64,000 nucleotides of DNA from Ditylenchus dipsaci (GCA_004194705.1 SADC01001370.1:372001-436000); one strand, 5' to 3'; positions 12,401 to 23,512 are shown, numbered from the stretch's first letter. A program made the numbers and translations. The notes: generated by a model not told the origin, from the letters alone.

Positions 12401-13879
12401 AACTCGAGGTCGCACTAAATCGGGGTTCGCACTAAATCGGGGTTTGACTGTATTCATCATCCCGTTAAATACCTTAGGAGCAACAAGAGGTGCAGTGGCG
12501 GGATCAGCCAAGTAGGTGGACACAGTTAGGGCCATCAGGTTGACTGCATTTTGCTTCACCTCGAAGAGCCACTCCACATCTGGCATTTGAACTATAGACA
12601 TGCATTGCTGGGTGCATTGAGCAGCCATTTCCTAAAATAGTTGGAAAAAGTTGGTCGAAATGTTGAAATGAAGACCTACCACATCCAGCAGCTTCGCATG
12701 ACAATACACGTTAAACAGCACTTTTAGTGCCTCACTGCAGATGTGGCACTCAACTGCTGAATACTCATTTTGTGGTTGTTGGATGGATGTCAGCAGAATG
12801 TTATTGACTGCCTGCTGAACTGCTTGTAAGAATGTGGCTGTAGTGTCAGAATCTGCCGCCCACTTCTCCTGCAAAAACAGAGCCTTCAAGCAAGATTTAC
12901 AGGTGAACAATCACTACCTGTATTGAGGACATTTGTGCAGACGTGACGAAAGCTATTTTGAGATCAAAGAAAAGCAAGTCTTTCAAATCATGTTCTTCTA
13001 AATGTTTCACGTAGGGAAACTGTGCGAGAGCAGACTCTTCAGATGACTGTATATAATTGTTTAGGGCTGAGATTCTTGAAACCAAGTGGACCAATCCATC
13101 TTTTCTGTAATATTAATTAGGGATAAAATTCAACCCTGAGCCCACTCACTCGAAGACTGCCCTAGCCTTATGGGCATTGAAGAGGATGTTGATTAAACAC
13201 TTCTCTGCTTCCAACAACACTAAACTAACAATCTTTGCTACTACTGAAACATTAATAAGAAACAATTACGTTCTCTGTTGAACTGAGGTTCTGCAAGAGG
13301 CAGTAGTCCAGCTTTTCGAATGAGAACTGATGTGAGAGGACCAAAGCAAGCCAGGTCTGAACGAGCCTTGTCTCTGGCTAATATGCGCACTAGACCCAGC
13401 AAAAGAATGGCCAACTCATTAATCTCTTTGTCTGATTCATTGAACGTGGTGCAGATGTGTAAAACGAGACTCTAAAATACAATTACATGTTATAGTCAAC
13501 ATACTTTCTCTTATACAAGCCCCTCCGGCAAAAAAGGCCGATAACAAAACTTTTTTTACAGCTGAAACACCCAACGAAAACCAATATAGGAAACTGAGAT
13601 CTGGTTTTGCCATAAAAAATTTCTTGCTATGAACTGTTTTGACGGCAGTGTTGGAGCTGTATTCGAGAGAAAAAAACGGTGCGAATTGACCGCTTGTTGA
13701 ATAAATATCATTGATCTCACTTGCTTAAGTTCGCCTTCCAGTTCAGGGAATGAGAATCTGGATGAATAAAGCGTATGAAGTGCTTTTAGATCTTTTATTT
13801 GTTGATCAGCAGAATAATTACTATTTTTCCATCGTTCGAGCAGGGATTTGTCGAGCGAGATCGATGAAGATTCTACCAT
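9491..13879 (-). CDS. RIC8: RIC8 (synembryn), G-protein alpha chaperone and exchange factor
   Basis: Cytoplasmic armadillo-like protein that folds nascent G-alpha subunits and acts as a receptor-independent exchange factor. Ten recognisable exons on the minus strand lie at about 13879-13737, 13475-13271, 13250-13150, 13106-12918, 12874-12680, 12631-12471, 12270-12131, 10248-9993, 9945-9794 and 9742-9491. Family landmarks are LVRILARDRA, AEKCLINILFNAHKARAVFE, LLFFDLKIAF, EALKVLFN, VLPPL with GATLRNKLVRL, AAEFLFVLCKRS, GHSAGLLANYG, an acidic stretch SDSEDSETEDYKDVEHR, and the hallmark NPVTG followed by SEEQKEYEAMKLVDAINKL. Total size (~520-540 residues) suits the family. One intron (12131 to 10248) holds a foldback element and another holds a small MITE. 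The starting ATG is the first in the exon encoding the N-terminal helix. Confidence 0.9.
10484..11915. mobile_element. Foldback element with TCAACTCGCGAAGG arrays in a RIC8 intron
   Basis: Flanked by an exact 9-bp duplication, CAATTTACT. The ends begin GGACGAGGGTCAACTCGCGA and, on the other strand, GGTAAAATATCAACTCGCGA. Arms are tandem 12-15 bp units, alternating TCAACTCGCGAAGG and GTTCAACTCGCGAAGG (10499-10626 and, inverted, 11772-11905). The centre contains an 'ACCGTAT' MITE (10676-10936) and nested inverted copies of GTTTGTACGATTTTATGC with flanks (10978-11440). The insertion lies wholly within the intron between RIC8 exons ending at 12131 and starting at 10248. Confidence 0.88.
10676..10936. 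mobile_element. 'ACCGTAT...ATACGGTA' MITE
   Basis: The ends (ACCGTATATTCTCGATTAGA and its inverse) enclose a CCC-rich interior of AAGGCCC words. Related copies with CGTATTNCCTCTAATAG-like ends occur near 14956-16153, 36691-36940, 44683-44936 and 54791-54895. This copy is nested in the foldback element of the RIC8 intron. Confidence 0.65.
12298..12450. mobile_element. Small MITE, CAGTCAAACCCCGGTTTA ends, TA site
   Basis: Palindromic, 153 bp, ends CAGTCAAACCCCG and CGGGGTTTGACTG, flanked by TA. Lies in the short RIC8 intron between exons 12631-12471 and 12270-12131. Tc1/pogo-type non-autonomous element by its ends and TA duplication. Confidence 0.75.
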
Positions 13880-14214
13880 GACAACCTAATAAATGAATTA
13901 TTAAATGAACCTGTTAATGGACTGATTATATAAAAGGGGTTATAGGCAAATCAGGAGTAATAATTTTGGTGCGAGTAAAGTTTGGCTAACAATCATTGTA
14001 GATACTGCTGACAAGTATTTATTTTAAAAATCTTTGCTTTAACATTTCATTTTTCTAATGAAGACCCGTGTAAAGACTGTGGTGGTGATGTCAAGACGGT
14101 GCCCTCGTTTTAGGCCTTTTAGGGTTTTAATGAAATCAATATATGGTTATCAAGCGTCGAAAATCTGATGAATAAATGAGATAAATCTTTAAATTTGCGC
14201 CTATAAACTTGGCG

Positions 14215-14275
14215 TTATACGTTTCCACGAAAAAGCTGCAAATGCAACTTTTTCGTGGAAACGAATACGCACCAT
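14215..14275. repeat. Short perfect hairpin
   Basis: CGTTTCCACGAAAAAG pairs with CTTTTTCGTGGAAACG across an eleven-base loop (14219-14261). No terminator or gene context explains it. Apart from this, 13880-14532 shows nothing I can name. Confidence 0.6.
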
Positions 14276-14532
14276 ATAGTAACAGAGCGAAAATGTTTGA
14301 AAATAAAAATCGGTCATCAATGAACTCAATGAAAATCATCACCGAGCAAAAACTCTGATTATTTTTCAAAACTCTAAACCCTACCCTCGTACCACTGGTG
14401 TACGAATTGATATACTGGCATATAAAAAGAAGACTAGCTACTTCCTCACACAGTAGATCGATAATAAAGTCACAGAACCTATTTTATTGACCATTTTCAT
14501 ACAAACACGAACTCAAAACTTTGTGGACAGAA

Positions 14533-14940
14533 CTATTTTCTTGGCTGAACTTCCGACTTCGGTTCTGCGAATCCCTTCAGCTTTGGCTCCACATCAGGCT
14601 TTTGGTTCGAAGGCTGTTCGGCACGATATTGCTGCAGTTCAATCTAATCTCAAGATTAATTAGGTAAAACTTTAATCAAATACCAAGCAACCTCTTTGTC
14701 GTAGAAAGAATAGGTGTTGAAATGCAGATACTCCGAGCACTTGTAATCCTTGGCATCCTTCTTGTATTTGCTGATGCCTACTTGATTGTACTTAAGAGCA
14801 TGCTCAATGCCTGTAGAAGTGCCAGCTCCGTCCATTTCATTAGCACTACCAACGACCGACGAAGTAGAGAAGAGCAATTGATGAGCGTAACTCTTAGAGA
14901 GCACAAGCGCAGCGTTGCTGGACACACGTCTTGGCAGCAT
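14533..14940 (-). CDS. NDUFV3: NADH dehydrogenase flavoprotein 3-like, small complex I subunit
   Basis: Accessory subunit near the flavoprotein tip of mitochondrial complex I. Two exons: 14940-14699 and 14640-14533, joined over a 58-bp GT-AG intron in phase 0. The N-terminus (MLPRRVSSNAALVLSKSYAH) is basic and serine-rich, as in a mitochondrial presequence. The conserved end of the family is present: EYLHFNTYSFYDKE continuing across the splice into IELQQYRAEQPS, which fits the family's E-Y---Y-(Y/F)-D-E(L)--YR--QPS pattern. The predicted protein is about 116 residues, in the range of the short form. A consensus poly(A) signal (AATAAA on the minus strand) lies about 50 bp past the stop. Confidence 0.85.
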
Positions 14941-14955
14941 ATTGTCTAAAAAGTA

Positions 14956-16153
14956 TGCCGTATTTACCCTGTTAACTGCCCACCCTCTAATAACTCCCCG
15001 ACCCCTCGTTTTTGACTAGGATTTCAGAGTTAGGCCATTTTTGATTAACAATTTCAAGATTGTTTAGGGGTTGAAAAATAACTAGGGTTGTCGGCCGGCC
15101 GGCCGATTTTCGGCTTTTCCGGCCGAAAACCGATATTTTTTTCGGTTTTCGGCTTTCGGCTCGGCTCGGCCGGCCGAAATTTCGGTTTTCGGCTTTCGGC
15201 TCGGCTCGGCCGGCCGAAAATTTCGGTTTTCGAATTTCGGCTCGGCTCGGCCGGCCGAAAATTTCGGTTTTCGAATTTCGGCTCGGCTCGGCCGGCCGAA
15301 AATTTCGGTTTTCGGTTTTTGGCTCGACTCGGCCGGTCGAAAATTTTAAAAAGAAAAAATAATTTTCTGTTTGCTACCGTTTTTGCTTAGTTTTCCTTTC
15401 GCTCATTCTTTAGCCTTGTGTGTGTCAATTCCTGTTCTAATTTTAATCCTTATGTTTAGCATGGCACCAAGCATCGTGTTGAAGTCTTTCAAGAAAGTAG
15501 GGGAGAAGGCTGTCTGCCAGTGTTGTGACTTGCTGAAAAAATTCTCTCCTCTTCCTCTTCCTCATCGCTCTAAAAAAGTTTTCCTCATCCTCATTCCTCT
15601 TCCTCTGAGGAGAGGAAGAGGAGAGGAATGAGGATGAGGAATGAGGATAAGGAAGTCACAACACTGCTGTCTGCGTCTGTGGAGAAGAACTGATGCTTAG
15701 CAAAAGCGGGTTGACATCAAAATTTTGTTTGTTCGAAAGCAAGGTGTTGTGTGCGAGTGTTGTATGTGGGTGTTTTAATAAATTTTTGTTTGTCCAAAGA
15801 GTTTTATTTAAGCATTTTAGACTTTACTATGCATAGAAAAAAAATAAATTATTTTCACAATGCAAAGACGTTGAATACTAGTCATGGCGAATATTTCGGG
15901 TTTCGGCTTTCGGCTCGGCTCGGCCGGCCGAAAATTTCGGGTTTCGGCTTGGCTCGGCCGGCCGAAAATTTCGGTTTTCGGCTTTTGGCTCGGCTCGGCC
16001 GGCCGAAAATTTCGGTTTTCGAATTTCGGCTCGGCTCGGCGGCCGAAAATTTCGGTTTTCGGCTTTCGGCTCGGCTTGGCCGGCCGAAAATTTCGGCCGG
16101 CCGACAACCCTAAAAATAACTCTCCATGGGGAGTCAATAGAGTACATACGGCA
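14956..16153. mobile_element. 'CCGTATTTACCC' MITE split by a hAT element
   Basis: The outer pieces (14956-15082 and 16113-16153) form an inverted pair: TGCCGTATTTACCC with AATAACTCCCC on the left and the inverse with ATACGGCA on the right. The hAT element at 15083-16112 sits between them, so this MITE is the older insertion. Confidence 0.55.
15083..16112. mobile_element. Non-autonomous hAT element with CGGCCGGCCGAAAA arrays
   Basis: TIRs are TAGGGTTGTCGGCCGGCC, and the 8-bp target duplication AAAATAAC is exact. Subterminal tandem copies of a roughly 42-bp unit (TTTCGG, TTTTCGG, CTTTCGGCTCGGCTCGGCC) occupy 15100-15340 and 15893-16100. The 8-bp duplication and TAGGG ends are typical of hAT transposons. 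The open frames in the arrays (FGFRLSARLGRP repeats) are by-products of the repeat. Confidence 0.88.
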
Positions 16154-16378
16154 CCAAACTAAGTGGACTCTGGATATTACAGCACCCCTGGGCACCAGCT
16201 AAAGGTGCCACTATATTGGGTGTGCCGTTATATCGAGGGCAAGCTTTGTTGAATTTATTTGTCTGCCAACCAAATCAGGTTTCAAAAAAGGTTCAGTTAT
16301 ATATGAGGAGCCGTTATATAAGAATGTCAATATACCAGGGCCCGGAAACGTCTTTTACTAGCTCGCGTTGTCCTTTAT

Positions 16379-16545
16379 TTAAAGGACCATGGTTTTTGCG
16401 CGCAGTGGGATGTGCAAAATTTGAATTGGCGGGAGACACTTCTCTTTCGTCTCAAACTCTACTCTTTGGAGTCGTTAGCCATAATTCCAAATAGTACAGT
16501 TCGAGACGAAAGAGAAGTATCCTCCGCCAATTCAATGCTCATATG
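16379..16545. mobile_element. Second copy of the ACATGGTTTTTGCGCGCAGT-type MITE
   Basis: Begins CCATGGTTTTTGCGCGCAGT and shares GTGCAAAATTTGAATTGGCG and the AGAGAAGT/ACTTCTCT middle with the copy at 2723-2920. The right arm is truncated after CCGCCAATTCAA. Confidence 0.7.
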
Positions 16546-16596
16546 CATTTAGATGCCCTCGAAAAGAGTGAAAAATATGGGATGTGAGCATAGTTT

Positions 16597-16865
16597 TGTT
16601 AAATGGAGCCTACCACATAAATAAACTCTGGTATGCATGCTTATTTCATGCATCCATAGTCACTTTCGAGTGATTTGTGTCAAAGGTATGTGGGCGTGCG
16701 AATCTCAACCCCAAGCCACCAAGCCCCCGCGCCCCCGAAGGAGGCGCATGGGGCTTGATGGGTTAGAAATGCGCGCACTCACTTACCTTAGACATGATTC
16801 CAAACAAGACTCATGATTAAAAAGTATATAGAGACTCTTTTTGGCCAGCTCCAGTGAGGAAATAG
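16597..16865. repeat. 'GTATGCATGC...CTTACCTTAGAC' palindromic repeat family, copy 1
   Basis: Contains GTCAAAGGTATGTGGGCGTG, a CCCCAAGCC / GGGGCTTG hairpin and the inverse CTCACTTACCTTAGACATGA. The same layout recurs at about 28085-28320, 35400-35580, 52175-52410 and 52730-52985. Both arms carry good splice-donor-like words (AAGGTATGT, AAGGTAAGT), one on each strand. Confidence 0.6.
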
Positions 16866-17013
16866 CAAAGAAGCGTCGCAAACTGGCTGTCGCGACCCGG
16901 CCGTGGAAAAAATCGTCGCGAACTGGCCTATCCCCGTCGAAGATTTCACGTCAAAACCTTTATTTTTGGTACTCAAAACCAAATAAGCACAGTATAAAAT
17001 GGTAGTTTTTGAG

Positions 17014-17846
17014 TAGTGATGGAAGCGGGACGGGAAGGTCCCGAAAGTCCCGTCCCGCCGAAGAAATTTTTTGCCAAAGTCCCGTCCCGGTGGTCCCGAA
17101 CTTTCAGAGTAAAAGTCCCGGTCCCGACAATCGAAAAATTTCGGGACTTTTTTATTTATTTCATTGTCAAGAAATTTACACATTTTAGCTTTTTCGCCAA
17201 TTTATCATTATTCTTCTTATTAATCTTTCGCTTTCGTGCAATTTTTTCTCTCGTCTTTCGTCTTTCTTCGTTTCTAGTCTTTCAAAAAGAGTAGGTTCAA
17301 TTAACTCAAATTTTTTGAAGAAAAACGAAGGTTCATTTCTTGTGCTAGTTATCAGCTCCAGCTACAAGCGTTCCAAGTGAACATCTTTTCTCGGTGGCGC
17401 GGGATGTATACGCCTACAGGCGTTCAAATCTTTCTCCAGAGCATGCGGAAAAATTAATTTTTTGAACAAGAATCCACGCGTCGTTAATTTCAACTACTAG
17501 CTCTTTTGTAATGTAATATTGTGAAATGAAGTTTTTTTGAAACAATGCTTTTACAGTCAACTCTCGATAATCCGTCACCCCTTGGGACCGGCCGTGGGTG
17601 ACGGATTATCGAGAGTGACGGATTAGCGAGTGACGGATTAGCCTTATTTATTTAAGGCAAAACCAAACAAAGTGTCACGAAGGTGACGGATTAGCGAGTG
17701 ACGGATTATCGAGAGTTGACTGTATTAGAAGTCCCGAACGAAACTTTTTCTGGTCCCGGCAAAATTTTTGAAAAGTCCCGGTCTCGAAATTTTTTTTATT
17801 AAAAGTCCCGTCCCGGTAGTCCCGCAATTTCAATATTTCCATCACT
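17014..17846. mobile_element. Inverted-repeat element with GGGACGGG / CCCGTCCC arrays
   Basis: The ends are TAGTGATGGAA and its inverse TTCCATCACT, flanked by a shared TTGAG. GTCCCGTCCCG-type words are repeated near both ends, in the style of the hAT elements with subterminal arrays. A MITE is nested at 17554-17722. The target duplication is not clean, so the superfamily is uncertain. Confidence 0.6.
17554..17722. mobile_element. Palindromic MITE, CAGTCAACTCTCGATAATCC ends, TA site
   Basis: 169 bp, near-perfect inverted repeat with GTGACGGATTA words inside and TA on both flanks. Inserted in the larger element at 17014-17846. Confidence 0.8.
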
Positions 17847-18597
17847 TTGAGCATATGTGCTTTTTTCTAATTTGAGTTCCGAGCCCTGCATTATATCAAA
17901 GTTTGACTGTATCATATATAAAAAGAAACTAGTAAATGCCATATGGTATGGCTAGCTAAAAATTGCAACTTATTTGTTTTCCAAAAACTATTCCTTGCAC
18001 GAAATGCAACAAGTTTCAAACTTTTGGCTCAAATTCAAAAAAGATTATTGATCAAAAGTCGGCTTTTATGGCTCAGAAATATGCTGACCGAAAAGGGGAC
18101 CGTCGATTCGGTACATCCTTCCCTAGGCGTACCCTGGATTTCTGACGGGGAGGGGGGAGGTGGCTAAATAAGCTAAAAATCCTGACGGAGGGGGGGGGGC
18201 TAAACTGGCCAAAAAATAAAAAAAAAAGGCTGAAAAAACGAAAAAAAGGCTAAAAAAAATCCCCCACTGGGTACGCCTATGCATCCCTCTATTCAGTACG
18301 TCGATTTAGTACCTCCGTCGACCTGGTAAGTTGGTAATAGTACCGCTGGCCGTCCATATCCAACGATTTTGCGCCGTGCAACAGCACAATAAAACAAGAC
18401 TATAATTGGTTAAGACATTAAGATGTGTTTTGCATGTTTTTTCTGGCAATTCTTTACTGGAGTACTCAGTACTGAGAGACGCTCCAAAAGTATCGATCAA
18501 TTTCATCTCGTGTCCACGAAAATATGAATAGACTAGTAAAAACATACTAAAACTCTTTTGGGTCGGCTTTCATGTGCGAAAATATGGAATCAGAAAA

Positions 18598-18690
18598 ATT
18601 TGTAGTTGCCATGAAACATGCTAGACCAACCGAACAGTGTTGGAGTGTATTAGGATGTAGTTGCGGCAGAGGAGGGAGGCGCTCGAAAGT
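18598..18690 (+). pseudogene. Fragment of the class B GPCR TM7 exon
   Basis: Over about 90 bp this matches, at roughly 85% by eye, the minus-strand exon at 53755-53665 of the GPCR gene. The match includes TTTGTAGTTGC at the start, CCAACCGAACAGTGTTGGAG in the middle and CAGAGGAGGGAGG near the end. It starts one base-pair step after where the real exon starts and is preceded by an AG. Substitutions and small changes break the frame, so it is not functional. No other GPCR exon is recognisable nearby. The rest of 17847-19059 holds only short runs of G and A and no gene I can support. Confidence 0.75.
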
Positions 18691-19059
18691 GGTAAAATTT
18701 AGCCCGGCGTCGGGGCCCGTTTAAACACGGCAAGGCCTGGTCCGCCTAACATAGACTCTGTATAGAGCAGAATGCACTGAACACGATGGTGCGGGCCCAT
18801 TCTGGCAGTAGATGAAGTAGATGAAAAGTGGTCCAAGAGGCAACAAATTGTGCATCATCCAAATCCAGATAAATACCCAAATGTTTTCAAGTGGCCGGCA
18901 TGATTGTCTTACCACCCTCAGAATACACCAAAATGTTCGCCAGTAATTTCGAATTCCGCCTAATACAATGAAGATTCAAATTTTAAATTCAAATGTTAAT
19001 TTTCTTGAGCGAAATTCGAAATTTGACAGTGACTTTTCAAATTTAAAAACGGGTAAAAC

Positions 19060-19450
19060 GAAATTTTGCAGCTAATTCTCGTAATTTTGCAACAAATGTT
19101 TCAAAAAATGACTTGGATTGCTCAGAAACCGACCCTGGAGTGGTCAAAGGCCCCTGAAAGTTTGTTTTTTGGGGGTTCACTAAAGGGGGGCGGGCAAACT
19201 TTTTGCGAAAATTCGATTGGGCGGATCAGAATTCCGGTCCGGTCGGCTTAATCGCTCAGAATTCCAGGTTTATGACGGTTTTGAGCGGTTCAGGAGGAAT
19301 TTCTGAGCGATTAAGCCGATAGGAGCAAAATTCTGATTCGCCCAATCGAATTTTCGCAAAAAGTTTGCCCCGCCCCCTTTAGTGAACCCCTAAAAAACCA
19401 ACTATTACGGGGATTTGCTGCAAAATTACGAGAATTAGCTGCAAAATTCC
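19060..19450. mobile_element. Palindromic MITE, TTTGCAGCTAATTCTCGTAA arms
   Basis: Arms of about 150 bp pair with each other: GCAGCTAATTCTCGTAATTT on the left and its inverse on the right. A CAGGAGGAATTTCTGAGCG loop separates them. No coding potential. Confidence 0.75.
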
Positions 19451-19736
19451 GTAATGCCCATTCGAAAACTCGAAATCGCCATTGTCATCAAAGGCGACGG
19501 TCCCTTAAGAGCGCAGGATTAGCTGGGTCAAGGGTTAAGAAAAAAGCTTTATAATATCTCCATCATAATTGTGTTTCTCAACCCTCAGGTTATTCGGGTA
19601 TCCGAACAATGTAAGCGGTAATAATTCTTTTTTTCCAACAATGCTTACGTATCTTAACTCCAAAGCTTCATTGTATTTTTCAACATGTTCATAGGTAAAA
19701 AAGACTTTTAATCGAGCACAACCTGGAAATAATTAA

Positions 19737-21185
19737 GAGACATAATCTGTAATTTTGGAGGTTTTTTATAAAAAATTTGACACCGCTTTTTTACTTTTTT
19801 CTACCGCACATGCTCTATACCATTCGACTACAATTTAACATTGAGCAATATATTCTCAAGTTGGACCTTAAGTTTTGCTGAAAATTTTGAGTTATCGTAT
19901 TTTCTTTATTTTAGCCCACGGGGGAGTTATTGTTCAACACTAAAAAAATTGGAAAAATATTATTTCGATTTTGAGATTTTTGGCAGCCTAACCGAAATCT
20001 AAAAAGTGGAATCAACTAAGATCGCGGTGATTAAGAAAATGCGAAAAAACAGATTTGCAAAAATTTTTCTTCAGGCTTTTTCTTCAGACCGATATAGGGA
20101 AAATTATAAAAGAGGGGGAGTTGTTAGAAAGAGGGGACTTGATAGAGAAAATACGGTATGGCCTTTTTAGTGAAGTAATTTTTTTCACTTACCAAAAATA
20201 ACCCTTTTTCTCAAAATGGATGGAAGTGAGCTGTTTCGATTACACTTATATACACATTTGAGCTAATTCTATTCGATATGAGTTGCTCTACAAGATGGCT
20301 GTAAAAAATTACCATTGTATGTCAAAAATTTTGTACTTTTAACCAATTTAAAGCAAGATTACAAATTTTAGACTCAGCTTTTGTTTTTCTTAAAATTTGC
20401 TATTTTACCCGTGTCGCATTCGATGTGGGAAAGAATTAAATTGCATTTTCGGATTCCACACGAAAAACTGCATTTGATAGCATCAAACCAAAACTACTTT
20501 ATAAGGAGTGCGCAGTGCTCTTGAAACTCGGAATTCGATGTCAAATTTTGAATTCCACTCAAGACAAAAAAATAATTAAAACTCTATTTGAATATTCAGT
20601 GTCTCGAGTGGAATTTAAAAGTCGATGATATTTTTTGACGTTCAAGAGCATTTTCACATGCAAATCAAGTATGATGAATACGAATCCGGCGTCAGATAGA
20701 GAGGTTGTGATCATGAAAAAAGTTTAAAAATTTACCGTGGTCCCCTGTGCTTTCTAATTAAAATTCGTCTGACTTCCCAACTTCAGAACTGCAGATACCA
20801 TGCGCACTCCTTATAAAGTCTAAACTTTTGTTATTCTGCTTCAAATAGGTTAAAAGTTTGAAATTTTCGATATACTATGTTAATTTTTGACAGCCATCTT
20901 GTAGAACATCTCATACCGAGTAGAATGAGCTCAAATGTGTATATTAGTGTGATCAAAACAGCTCACTTCTATCCATTTTGAGAAAAGGGGTCATTTTTGG
21001 TGGTTGAAAAATTACTTCACTAAAAGGAGATAACTCAAAATTTCAGCAAAACTCGAGGTCTTGAGGACTTGAGAACATATTTCTCACCATTAAATTTAGA
21101 GTCGAATGGTATATACCATCTGCTATAGAAAAAAGTCGAAAATTAGCGGTTCCACAAAAACTTGCAAAATTACATATTATGTCTC
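19737..21185. mobile_element. TTAA-flanked inverted-repeat element
   Basis: Both ends carry GAGACATAAT and its inverse ATTATGTCTC, directly flanked by TTAA. Inverted arms extend inward with divergence for several hundred bases (for example CATTCGACT / AGTCGAATGG). The TTAA target is what piggyBac-like elements use. An 'ATACGG' MITE remnant lies near 19894-20160. No ORF of note. Confidence 0.7.
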
Positions 21186-21360
21186 TTAACATACTAATAA
21201 TGTAGAAAAATAATAAATTAAAAACAGTTCACATATTTCAAAATTTGCTGTAAACCGTTAACAAAATAAATCACAACAAGTATAAAATAAGTTAGTATCT
21301 TCTATAATTCATTTTATAAGGCGCATTAGGCTGTATTGTTGCATTACTGGCTTCTGGCTG

Positions 21361-21604
21361 TTAAACACTTCCTGCTCTGCCATTGTTGTACTGCTCCTCA
21401 GAATGCTGGGTATAGCTTGGTGGCTGGTCATCTTCTCCATCATCACCCTCATCCTCGTCGTCAGTAACAGCCTCTCCCAATTGCGCCAACCTTTTGCGAT
21501 AGTAGGAGAGTTTGTTGTCCTGATCAGCCAGCAAAACTAGCAAATGTTCGTGCTCCTTCTTGAGAGAATCCATTTCTGGATCATGATGGCTATTTTCCAC
21601 TAGC
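21361..21604 (-). CDS. USO1: USO1/p115 vesicle-tethering factor, terminal exon only
   Basis: Encodes the C-terminal tail of general vesicular transport factor p115, the golgin that tethers COPI/COPII vesicles at the Golgi. The exon follows a good acceptor (CTTCTTCAG). It carries the family's end motif, LKKEHEHLLVLLADQDNKL, a coiled-coil end, then a strongly acidic tail (DDEDEGDDGEDD) ahead of the stop. I find no upstream p115 exon anywhere in the window, although on this strand it should lie between here and 30 kb. Either long introns push the rest out of reach, or this is an orphaned fragment. The frame itself is intact. Confidence 0.75.
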
Positions 21605-21932
21605 TGAAGAAGAGGAAATTTTATAAATTTACAGTTAGATTTGTTAGATTTGAATTTAGATATTACTATTTTTAAGTCATTTGGTGTTTTCTAATCTCTA
21701 GTTACAAAATCAGTCCCTTTTTAACACTTTTAGAGCTCCGAAATTTCATAATTCCCTTTTTTATGTATAGATGTCAGCATTTCATTAAAAAAAATTCAAA
21801 TGGCCATGTGTCGAGTTTTACCGAGGTATCACACACTGCATAATCCTGCATAATCAATATAATGCAAATAGGTGAAAGTATGAAGCGAGTCAGAAAAAAA
21901 ATTGGTTCGTACTTTTACTTTTTTGCGATATA

Positions 21933-22377
21933 CAGTCGAACCTCGATATAACGAACCCTCGATATAACGAAACCGTTGATAAAAGGAACCCTCGATACAA
22001 CGAAACCTTCGATATAACAACATTTTTTTTCAAAATTTTGCAGACAAACATACCCTTGTATAACGAAACCTTCTATATGAGTAACATTTTTCGAAAATTT
22101 TGCATAAAAAAGTGTCAATGTAACGAAACTTTCGAACTAAAGAGTGAGAGCATATTAGAAAGGGCGGTAATCAGACGAAATACGGAATCGATGATAGGAA
22201 GACATGTGTTTAATTTCACCTTATTAGGCGAATGTAGTAAAACCTCGATACAACGAACCCTTTATTTAGTTTTGGTTACAAGACCTCCATATAACGAACC
22301 CTCGATACAACAAAACCCATGATATAACGAACATTTTTTCCGTCCCCCAAAGGGTTCGTTATATCGAGGTTCGACTG
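21933..22377. mobile_element. MITE with CAGTCGAACCTCGATATAAC ends, TA site
   Basis: Ends are inverted copies flanked by TA, and repeated ATATAACGAACCCTCG words fill the subterminal regions. A similarly built but divergent element lies at 45362-45802. A third, truncated end (CAGTCAAATCTCGATTTAG) follows directly at 22384. Confidence 0.8.
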
Positions 22378-22544
22378 TATTACAGTCAAATCTCGATTTA
22401 GTGGCACCCCAAAAGTTCGTTCCCGCCTAGGGTCCGACACTTTTTTAACCCAATTTTCGAAATACTTTATCGATTCTGTTAGCACAGTCTGGTCGCAAAT
22501 ATCGTAAGGATTCCGATTTTACCGATCGTTTTTTGAAAAGATGC

Positions 22545-22690
22545 ATTGTGATCATGAGGATGAGGACGACGTGAGCTCATGAAATATGAGATTGCGTGAG
22601 AATTTCAAAAACGTCTCCTCACGTGAGGTGAGCTCACGTGTGAATCGGTCCTCATGAAGATGAGCTCACGATGTTGTGAGCTCATGCAAA
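22545..22690. repeat. TGAGCTCA-rich inverted words
   Basis: Repeated ACGTGAGCTCATG and CATGAGGATGAG words in both orientations. Low-complexity, without coding signal. Confidence 0.4.
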
Positions 22691-23071
22691 CCGTGCTGTC
22701 ATTCATAATGGCAAAACGTTAATAATGTTACCGAATTGAATATTTTACTTAATAACATCATACTTACCTTTTAGAATGTCTATTAGGATGTTCGGGTGCT
22801 AGTATAGAATACACACACCACACCCCAAATTTGACCTTTTAAAAATCGCTTTAACTGCTCTTTGGAACTACAACTTTAGCCTTAGCCCTTAGGCTGAGGG
22901 CTACGCCAGCGTACAGAAGTTGTGACTAATAATAGTTTCAGCACATTTTCCGGGGTCTGGACATATATTTGGGTGCTCTTCACTTAAGTTTTAAAAGAAA
23001 AATTTAGAGGGGAGGATTATTTTATACTATTCTAGGGTTGATGTTCGAAAAGTGAGTAGAAGATGTCTTTT

Positions 23072-23512
23072 TGTTGTATCGTTGTATGATATGGCAGACG
23101 CGGAACATGAAGTAAACAATATAACTTTATAACAAGCAGCAAATACAACACGACAATAAATACACGATAACTTCACTATACTATACTGAACAGAACAACG
23201 AGTCTACTGCACCATATATCGTGGCAGGACAAATAACCATTCAAAGATCACATCGCCACAATACCCCCACACTTAGATAAGAGACACAAGGAGAATTTGT
23301 ATTTTAGAGAAATAGAGATGAGCGCAGAGGAAGTAGTCAAAATAAAAACACATATTCAATTCAACGGACTGTGGAAACCGTTCGCAGGGCTACTAGGAAT
23401 CCGGAGAGAACACCCGCTAAGATGAACCTCCCTATCAAACCTCCCGCAAGAAGTGTACAGAGACAGGGCCATGAATGAATAAAATGAAATGAAAGAACCA
23501 CTAACTCTCACA
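23072..23512 (-). repeat. Candidate 3' LTR of a Gypsy-type retrotransposon
   Basis: On the minus strand the 441-bp stretch starts TGTGAGAG and ends ATACAACA, i.e. the TG...CA ends expected of an LTR. It is directly preceded by a purine tract, AAGGGAGGG, as a polypurine primer site would be. It follows the pol remnant at 23547-23900 at the right spacing. I see no second LTR, so the copy is truncated. Confidence 0.6.

Noticed and set aside
14215..14275. Transcription terminator
   Set aside because: The hairpin is in an animal nuclear intergenic region and lacks gene-end context; Pol II does not use such terminators.
15088..16195. Several open frames of about 100 residues rich in FGFRLGSAGR
   Set aside because: They arise from the CGGCCGGCCGAAA array of a hAT element and are open in several frames on both strands.
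18306..18915. Minus-strand open frames next to the GPCR exon fragment as further receptor exons
   Set aside because: Compared with the receptor exons they show no matching blocks; only 18598-18690 matches.
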